From assembly GCA_002917075.1 (NCBI GenBank), contig NTMA01000067.1:1-64000 (forward strand): 64,000 nt of DNA. The letters run 5' to 3'. The position numbers and the translations under genes are program-made. This stretch comes from Hawksworthiomyces lignivorus. Its lineage: Eukaryota > Ascomycota > Sordariomycetes > Ophiostomatales > Ophiostomataceae. Numbering within the stretch: position 1 is the stretch's first letter; each line of letters starts with the position of its first letter. The notes under the pieces were generated by a model, which did no database searches, was not told the DNA's origin, and was given only the letters and a program-made list of their open reading frames with translations. This document shows positions 56,577-64,000 of this stretch, in pieces.

Positions 56577-58230
56577 TCAAATTCCCGGAAACACAGTTTT
56601 CCTAGGTATGAGTGTCACGAAAAGATCTAGTTTCTCCCAAAGTAAGCAAAGCTTATTCTTTTCCAGCCATCTGTCGCTTCTAGGATCAAGCTTCAAATCA
56701 AAATTCCAGACTAGCCTCGCGAGGATAAGACGCATTTCGGCATAGGCGAGACTGAAGATGACGTCAGTGCTCAAATAGATTAAAGGGGCTGAAATTATAA
56801 AATAGATTATCTGCGTAATACAACAACTTACTTCTTGCCAACACAATTGCGAGGCCCAAAAGAGAAAGGTTGAAATGCCGACTTCTTATCGCTATCAAAT
56901 CTCGGGTCACCGAGCCATCTTTCCGGGATGAATAATTCTGGGTCTTTGAAGTGCAAAGGGCTACGGCTCATACACCATTGCCAAATGCTAAGCATAGTCT
57001 AATTCATAAATTAGTTTAATAGTGCGCGCACAGGGTCGAGATTTAAAGTAGTTAACTAACATGTGGAGGCACGCAGTCACCATGAATGGTGGCGCCTGTC
57101 TCTCCAGTAATTCGGGTAGTTGCAGCAGGGACAGCCGGAAACACTCTGAGGGCTTCATTTAAGACCGCTGTCATGTAAGGTAACTTTTGGGCTCTCAAAA
57201 GTGTGATCTCTTCTTCGGAGTTGAAGCCGGATCTTACTTCCTCGTGAATTTCGCAAGAACGTCTGGGTGAGTACAAAGGAGATACGTAACGCCTGTCATG
57301 CTAGTTGTAGTTGTCTCGGATCCTGCTAGGACTAGATTTCGCGTGTTGTGGATAATCTCTATTTCTGACATTTGCTACTCGTTCGTATTGCATGGTTAGT
57401 AACTTTTCCTTGCAATTTTTAAGATCTGTTGACATACGCCTTTTTCTTTTACTGCAATCATTGAGTCCACGAAATCATTTCTCTAGACATTAAGGGCGAT
57501 ACGTTTATCAATGGCCCTCTTTCCCAGCTAAAAATGTTCCAAATACTGTTTTTTCTTCTCTTTTGTCACGAGAAGGCTTGCGAGGATTTGGTATCCAAGA
57601 AACTTTCGAAGCGTTGTGAGAATAGCTACCACCTGGAGCTGCTGAAAAGTAATGTCAATCTAGAAGTGGTGCTCGGTTTTTTCGAGGCATCCAAAAGGTT
57701 CGCCAAAGGGCAGGTCGCCTATAATGTCGAATGTTGTCCAGTTATACCAAGATACCATACTCTGTGCCTCTCCTGACTCAGCAGCAACCTTTAGTTTCTC
57801 CATAAGTAGCGAGATATAACTTCGTATTAGTGGTTGCTGTGCTACCATAGCCTGGTTAGAGAAGCCGTGAGCAAGCATTCGTCGGTGCTGACCATGATCC
57901 TCACGCGTGGCACCAATCATGGTGTATTTGTGATCCACCCAGAAATCAGGGTCTTTGTTATTTTCTGGCTCTCCCTTCTTACGGTGTCTCATAACATCAT
58001 CATAGGCCTCTGGATAACAAAATGACAGCTCGGTGGGAGCAATTCGTACCATAGGCCCGTATCTGACATGCAGCTGTTCAATCATTAAGTGACCTTTACC
58101 TGATAGGTAGGCCATAGAGAACGGTATACGACTGGCAGCCCAAAGTTTAGGGCCAGGGTACTTTCTAAGTGGGTGGAAGTATATACTATAGACGATGATG
58201 CCTACAATATAGGCAATGGTCCAGTTTAGG
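56577..58230 (-). pseudogene. cytochrome P450, disabled
   Basis: A fungal P450 readable in order: YFHPLRKYPGPKLWAASRIP, RYGPMVRIAPTELSF, GQHRRMLAHGFSNQAM, FDIIGDLPFGEPFGCLE, the I-helix LVLAGSETTTTSMTGV, the K-helix VLNEALRVFP (ExxR), PERW and the heme loop FSFGPRNCVGK with the cysteine ligand, then LAYAEMRLILARLVWNFDL. Lesions: a TAG at 57660-57662 after TEHHF, where tryptophan is expected, further stops at about 57541 and 57490, and a one-base loss at about 57247-57252 between DVLAK and IHEEVRSGF. No ATG is found before the membrane anchor. The heme-binding half is intact, so decay looks recent. Confidence 0.82.
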
Positions 58231-59335
58231 TACTCGTGTAGTTAAATATTGTCATGGATAAGAGAACGTAGCAAATTATAAATTATCAGCTAACAGCTTA
58301 CCGGAAGAGTTACCAATCCCACCAAACCGGCAAGGTTATTAGCTAGCAGCATTGAAAGTCATGATAAATAAATTAAAGGAGAATGTATGTGAAACAATAT
58401 AATGATGAGAGTAAATAACCAAATTTAGCGGTTAGAGATACATTGTTTTGTGAAAGTTAGACGCAGACCCATGGCTATGAATTTTTTCGTGGGTGGAAAG
58501 AAAGAAGAGTTTATAATAAAATTGACGTGCCTTCAAGGTTTGTCATTTGAGTTGCACTTCATTTGTACGAGTCATATACTCCACGATGAAGTTCGTCAAG
58601 AGATTGCTCGTGTCTACCTATAGGACTGATAGCAGAAGTCTTTTATGTGACCTCGGGTAATAACGATGCAGTTGAATTGTCTATATAGATTTCCGGTCGC
58701 ATATGGATTCTCCTAGGTATTTATGTAACAGTATAAGTCACATAGTACATTAATTTGCTGGCATAAAGAATGTTAAGTTGCAGGACCTGACATTAAAATA
58801 TCCCCATCTCAAGTAGAATTAGTTCTCTCCCCGTTTTATCAGAATAACTATTCATTTAAATGTTACTCGACAAAAGCGAAGTGACTCAGGACTACCACGT
58901 TAGAGAAATCATTGTCCGGAGATGTCACAATGACGCGTATAGCGGATATTACTTGGTTGAAAATTGTACGTTACATTGTTCATGAGATGTACGCGGGAAC
59001 ATAGCTATGCATTGATCTCCACGGAACGCTTCTAAGAATTAATAGGCAGTGGAAAACTATAGAATGCACTGCGAAATTTAAAACTTCCTTAACGAATCAT
59101 CCGTTGACTACCTATACAAACGTCGTAAAGTATATGACAGGGCACAATACAAACCATTAACACGCTAAACACACTGTAACCGAAGACTGTATTTCATATT
59201 TTTGAAATATGTCTACAATGATATATATAGAGCTGATACCCAGACATAGGAGCATGTTACGTAAGAGTCTCGTAAACAATCCTATTACTAGAGGATTCCG
59301 GTCAGACCACAAATTTAAGCCAACCAAGATTAACT
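58231..59335. other. intergenic, no gene seen
   Basis: About 1.1 kb of AT-rich sequence between the P450 pseudogene and the SDR 3' end. No motif recognised. Confidence 0.55.
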
Positions 59336-60142
59336 CTAAGCAAATAGGCCACCGTCGACGCGGAACAATTCGCCGGATGAGTGAGTACTCTCGGGTCCTA
59401 AGAGCCATACAATCATATAGGCTACTTCCTCTGGAGTACCATACTTTTGGAGCGAATTTGTAGCAGGAGGGGGGTTATCGCCAACCACGCTAGACATAAG
59501 AGGTCCATAAGTTCCACCTGGGGCCACAGCATTGACCCTAATTCCTCGCGTGCCGTAGTCTCGAGCAGCGGATTTGGTGAGTCCCAATACGGCGTGTTTT
59601 GACGTAGTATAAGCGGCACACCCAGGTAACCCTGCATTTGAACCTTGGTTTGATGCAATATTGACAATGCTTCCGCCATCTCTGATATGTCTGAGTTCGG
59701 CACGGAGAGAATACATCATTCCTTCAATAGAAATTATAAGTTACAACAAGCAATATATAGGGATAGAGAAATGTTAAGGCGCACCATTTATGTTGACACC
59801 CATAACGAGATTCCAATCATCGTCGTCTAGTTCCGCAATGAGATTCTGACCGTAATATTTTCCAATAGTTCCGGCAGCATTGACAGCGCCATCAAGTCGT
59901 CCAAACTCCTTCACCGCCGCATCGATCCAATTGTCTACTTTCTTAGGGTCCCTGATATCGATTGCAGCGGTATGGATTGGCCAACCCCTGGCCTGGAAGT
60001 CCTTCTGGACTTCAGCGAGAGTCATTGGGTTCGCATCTGCGATGGACACACTTGCGCCTCTGCTAGCAAGAACCTTCGCTGTGGCTAGGCCAATGCCCTG
60101 CCCTCCTCCGGTGATCGCAATGACTTTTCCTGCAAATGCCAT
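59336..60142 (-). CDS. short-chain dehydrogenase/reductase
   Basis: Classical SDR of 247 residues from exons 60142-59785 and 59721-59336. Motifs: cofactor TGGGQGIG at 11-18, NAAG in GAVNAAGTIGKYY, Ser143 in IVNIASNQGS, Tyr157 and Lys161 in AAYTTSKHAV, and VNAVAPGGTYGPL. This branch includes 3-oxoacyl-reductase-like and secondary-metabolism SDRs. The frame is intact. It lies 1.5 kb downstream of the thiolase on the same strand, which would suit a hydroxyacyl or ring-alcohol dehydrogenase working on a lipid-type substrate; that is an inference from neighbourhood. Confidence 0.9.
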
Positions 60143-61606
60143 TGTGCGTTATCCTTTGTGGATATAGGTGTTTCAAATGTAAGCAAAGAGGAGTAGAAGA
60201 CTTGAAAGATTTTGTTCTTATTTTATGCTGCGCTGGCAATAAGCTTGCATGTAGCAATTGCCGCGTTATAGTGAATGAATCAACCCCACTTAAAAGCCGA
60301 GGTGATGGGTACAGTGTACGTTAAAGTACCTAGCAGACGTGAGACAGCTGAGCATTGGTGGTCTAGAACGAGGTCAAAGATGCCACTGGTTGGCAAATTC
60401 TCTAGTCATAATTGGTTCCCGAGGTCAGAGTTGTACTGTGCTGCTCCGTAAAGTTTAAGCTCGTTCTTGAGGCGGTTGGTACAAAGTAAATGCTGCACTC
60501 TAGAAGTCATAGGTTTTTTTTTCGGGACAATACAACACCATTGAAATCTTGTCTTAATGCGATCAATTCTTTATGCCTCTATATATAATAATAAAAATTT
60601 ACATTGTAAAACAAGACAATAAGATTTTAAGTGGAGAGTTCAGCCTGGTGCATAAGTTGCCTGTAGATTCCCAAGAAGAGTCCAGAGAGTCGTTGAAATG
60701 CCAGACTTCTCAAAACAGAAACCTAGTAGACTATTGCATGTAACATGTGCTTGTGTCCTAATCGATCCCTATGCATGCGTGTACAACGACTAGCTGAACC
60801 TTTCTGGTTGGTCTTCTTCCACCTGGCCAGTTGCACAACGTTCATCATGCTCTCCTAGAGGATGTTCACAGTGTGTTAATGGTACGCTGTGACAGAGCAT
60901 AATTTCATCCCTCGGTGAAGAGTTCTTCTTGCCACAACAGCGAAAGCTAGCTGCTACAGAGAACGAGTCTGCCGTGCTGTCTTCCGTAACAATTTGTAGA
61001 GCAGAATTTCTTCTATCATAAGTGTGTTCTACATTATAAATTATATCTGATCTAGCCTTTGCAGTCGTCACGAAACAGCAGCGTACGCTATGCACAGTAG
61101 AACTGGCAAGAACGGTTTCGTACATCACCAGCAAAGCTTAGGCGAAGAGCCGCCTACCAAAGGCACCCGCGAGCCTATGGTGACGTACGACGCTGAGCAG
61201 CCCTTGGCGCCCTTACTTTCTAATCTGTTGTATTCTTCTATTTAATAACGACCATTTTCTTGGAAACTAGAAGAGATAAGAGATTCGAGTATGTACTCAA
61301 TAATGTGACCACAAGTCATTTTAGGATGATGGCTGGGCAGAGATGGCTCCTTGCCTTATACTTGTTTTTCCGCCGCTTCAAGTGGGCGATAGTAACGCTT
61401 TAAGCCGATAGTTCCCAATAACCTCACTTCACAAAGCCTAATAAGTGCCCATAAATATCTCATATTACGTGTAGTTTACATGAAGACCCAAATCAAAAAC
61501 AATCTGTCGATGTACGCTTAGGCCCAATAAAAATGAGCTATCTTTTGGGCCTTTTTTATATATACATTGGCATACTTCAAGTTTGAAATATGAGAATATC
61601 AATATT
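60143..61606. other. intergenic, no gene seen
   Basis: About 1.5 kb. A minus-strand frame at 60790-61134 (114 codons) is the longest but shows no family motif and no intron context; I do not call it. Confidence 0.5.
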
Positions 61607-63099
61607 TTACAAACGTGACTGAGACGTAAGTTTCGCTTTGGTATCACCCAAGGCAAAGTCATTTCTGTTCTTCTTGCTCCTTACTCTATCGGCATCTGTG
61701 TCAGTAATGCCGCGGGCTTCAACAGCTGGGTTATATCCCAGCCATGACGTCCGTGAGATCTCATCGTTGCCAATCTTGGAGTTTGTCTTGCCATCTGCTC
61801 GTTTATACACATTAATGACGACGGCTCCTCCTAGGCCGAGATTGTGCTGCAATGCAACGTGTGAGCCTTGGACAAGTCTGTTGTTGGCCCATCCACGCAA
61901 CTGCCAGCTCAGCTCCGCACACTGCGCTAGACCAGTCGCACCAATGGGGTGTCCCTTCGAGATGAGCCCTCCGGATGGATTTACGACCATCTTACCACCA
62001 TATGTGATATCACCCTTCCGAACCATTTCGTGGGCAGAACCAGGCTCACAAAATTCTAGAGCGTCCAGCAGAATCAGCTCATTAGTCGAGAAGCAGTCAT
62101 GTAATTCACAGACTCTTATCTCTCCAGGCGTGACGCCAGCCTCTTTCAAGGCAGCGCGGGCTGCTCTTTGAGTCATATCATATCCGATAAGCTCAATGGA
62201 ACTTGTTCCAAAAGCCAGTGGTGAATCAGTTAAGAATGCTTGTCCAGCCATCAGTATAGCCTGGTTTTTAAGATGGGGCCGGTTATCCAGGAACCGCTGC
62301 GAAACAATAACTGCTGCCGCTGCACCATCGCTTGTTGGACTGCACTGCAATTTCGTCAATGGATAGTATATGACAGGTGAGTCCTCAATCTGCTTTAGAG
62401 TGTAGTTTTGGTTGAACTGAGCATATGGATTCCTTTGAGAATGTTCATGGGAAATGCGACCGATTTCGGCAAAATCTGATGCCTTTGCACCATACCTAGA
62501 GAAGTGTAAGTTAGCGTCTCTTTCTTCTGTTGTATAAGGCGAAGACACAATTTTCTTCGGTTTAAGTATGGAAGATGACAGAACTTCAGGTGTTCTCACT
62601 TTTCCATGTACTCTCGACCGGCGTTTCCAAAGTACTGTGCTGTCAACGGTGAATTCTTGTCTATGTCGGCCAGCTCTCCCATCTTAGCGGCAAAACGGCC
62701 ACTTGAACTAGGGCGGTCATCCCAGACGCTTTTGAGACTTCCTGGCTTCATCTTTTCAAAACCGACGACCAAAACACAATCAGCTACCCCACTTCGAACA
62801 AGGTTTCTAGCGATATATAAACCGACGGAACCCGTAGCGCAGGCGTTAAAGGTGTTGATGATAGGGATAGTTGACATCCCAAACTGATAGAAGACGCGCT
62901 GCCCCGATGTCGAATCGCCATATGCAAAACAAGCAACACCGTGCTGAACTTCGTCGTAATTGATCTGGGCGTCCAACATGGCCTTGATACCTGCCTCATA
63001 GCCCATTTCAGGGTACTCTCGCAAGCCACGAGGTTTGATGAATTTGGTCATGCCAACCCCCAGCACGTAGGCCGAGGGTTTAGTATCTGCTGCAGCCAT
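61607..63099 (-). CDS. SCPx-type thiolase (lipid-transfer acetyl-CoA acyltransferase), peroxisomal
   Basis: Thiolase-like enzyme of the SCP2/SCPx group, which cleaves 3-oxoacyl-CoA, often with branched or sterol side chains. Exons 63099-62600 and 62495-61607 give 462 residues. Motifs: YVLGVGMTKFIKPRG, the active-site loop NTFNACATGSVGLY (C87), LQCSPTSDGAAAAV, CELHDCFSTNE and GGLISKGHPIGATGLAQC. The C-terminus is KLTSQSRL, a type 1 peroxisomal targeting signal, after a hydrophilic tail of about 60 residues (YKRADGKTNSK onward) that lacks an SCP2 lipid-binding domain. It fits a beta-oxidation step in peroxisomes and stands with CTF1/Far-type regulators and an SDR. Confidence 0.92.
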
Positions 63100-64000
63100 T
63101 GCGATAAACTTTAGGAATAGAACTGCGATGACAAGATGTCGTGTCTAAACTATAATATTCACTTCGAGTTCATATGAAGCTTGATCAAAATCGATTTAAT
63201 TGCGTGAGCAACTCTGTGATAGAAGGAAACCTGAGATTCAAAGACATACCACGACTTATACTAAAGCAAATTATTGATTACTATATAGGTACTTTGATGT
63301 TCTTTCTACCGTTTTATCGGTGGTCGGCTCTACTGCTTGGGCCGCGGACCCGAGGTTCTAGAGGCAAATAGCAAGCCGGCTGCAACCTCTTAAGCAGCCA
63401 GGGTTGTAGAGCACCATAGTTAAGATCGGCGACACACTACTCATCGAGCTAGTAGCTTCCCCTTCAATCATATGGAGGCATATGATAATTAGAGCGCAAA
63501 AAATCGTACTACGGCTACCCAAGTTATGAAGTCCAAACTTGCCAGAAATCTACTGGTGGGGTTTGAAACTAAAAATCCTGTGTGGCAAGAGTATGCATCT
63601 CCCAGAAAGCTTCGCATAATCTAATGAAGTCCACAATGAATGTGAAGATCGAATGCGAATTACAAATTCTATGGTCCCAGCTACTGGCCCGACCGCACAT
63701 CATAAAGACAGCTTTTATCTCCGACGGCCCGAAGACTAGCTTGTAAATATAAGCCTTTGTCGAATTACGAGGTCTCAAGTCCTCGGGCCTCGGACTAGCT
63801 GTATATTCGTGTTTGTTGCGGTGTATAGCCGAAAAGCTAGTTAGCTAATGAGTATTAAATGAGATGAATAAGAGTTTGTATTTTCAGATGTTACAAGAGC
63901 TAGGTAAACAGCGTTGGATTCTTGGAAGTCCTTGGGTTTTATGTTGCAACTGTGTGATTCCATAACTGTAAGCGACATAAATTAGGCTGGACTTCGCGAT
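63100..64000. other. window end, no gene seen
   Basis: About 0.9 kb upstream of the thiolase to the end of the window. Short frames (63174-63371 plus, 63569-63778 minus) have no motif. The thiolase promoter should lie in the first few hundred bases. Confidence 0.5.

Noticed and set aside
60790..61134. 114-codon frame on the minus strand
   Set aside because: Serine- and cysteine-rich with no motif, no splice context and no neighbour support.
42399..63099. A polyketide or peptide secondary-metabolite cluster
   Set aside because: No synthase, terpene cyclase or prenyltransferase was found in the window despite tailoring-type enzymes.
1..64000. tRNA, rRNA or CRISPR-like arrays
   Set aside because: No cloverleaf-like segments, rRNA blocks or regular spacer arrays were noticed on reading; CRISPR is not expected in a fungus.

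Overview
This is the left end of a chromosome of a filamentous ascomycete (Pezizomycotina). It opens with C-rich telomere repeats. Almost every gene carries several short GT-AG introns (46-131 bp), and the gene content (Zn2Cys6 regulators, MFS transporters, FAD monooxygenases, SDRs, a cytochrome P450, retrotransposon remains) is that of a fungal accessory subtelomere. All exon joins below were read by eye from splice signals, reading frame and family motifs; no alignment was run. The species cannot be named from the sequence.

Layout. 1-2.1 kb: telomere and AT-rich subtelomere with two kinds of short degenerate repeat. 2.1-15.5 kb: a coherent aromatic-catabolism block with a FAH-family fumarylpyruvate hydrolase, an aromatic aldehyde dehydrogenase, a salicylate/3-hydroxybenzoate-type flavin hydroxylase, a Zn2Cys6 regulator, a gentisate 1,2-dioxygenase, a decarboxylase-like amidohydrolase with a signal peptide and an HSL-type esterase. 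The simplest reading is aromatic aldehyde to hydroxybenzoate to gentisate to maleyl/fumarylpyruvate to central metabolism. 15.6-16.7 kb: a decayed pogo/Fot1-like transposase. 17.4-24.7 kb: a Baeyer-Villiger monooxygenase, an SDR, an MFS transporter and a zinc alcohol dehydrogenase, arranged as two divergent pairs. A CGG-N8-CCG palindrome lies in one shared promoter and a CCG-N8-CGG palindrome in the other.

24.8-25.6 kb: the 3' end of a Ty3/Gypsy element (integrase tail, chromodomain, polypurine tract, LTR). 28-29.2 kb: an intact 2-oxoglutarate/Fe(II) dioxygenase. 31.2-39.2 kb: a zone of decay with a sugar-porter pseudogene, a DUF1479 gene with an unresolved 5' end, a damaged Zn2Cys6 regulator and a fragment of a second sugar transporter. 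39.2-42.4 kb holds little beyond an unidentified remnant.

42.4-63.1 kb: a trans-enoyl-reductase-like dehydrogenase, two large neighbouring CTF1/FarA-type regulators, an NTF2-like/flavin monooxygenase fusion, a P450 pseudogene, an SDR and an SCPx-type thiolase ending in a peroxisomal SRL signal. This suggests a lipid or side-chain oxidation set that has lost its P450. Intact catabolic genes and broken transporters or regulators alternate. Many premature stops fit C-to-T change (CAG/CAA/CGA/TGG to TAG/TAA/TGA), as expected from RIP or deamination-type decay near a telomere.
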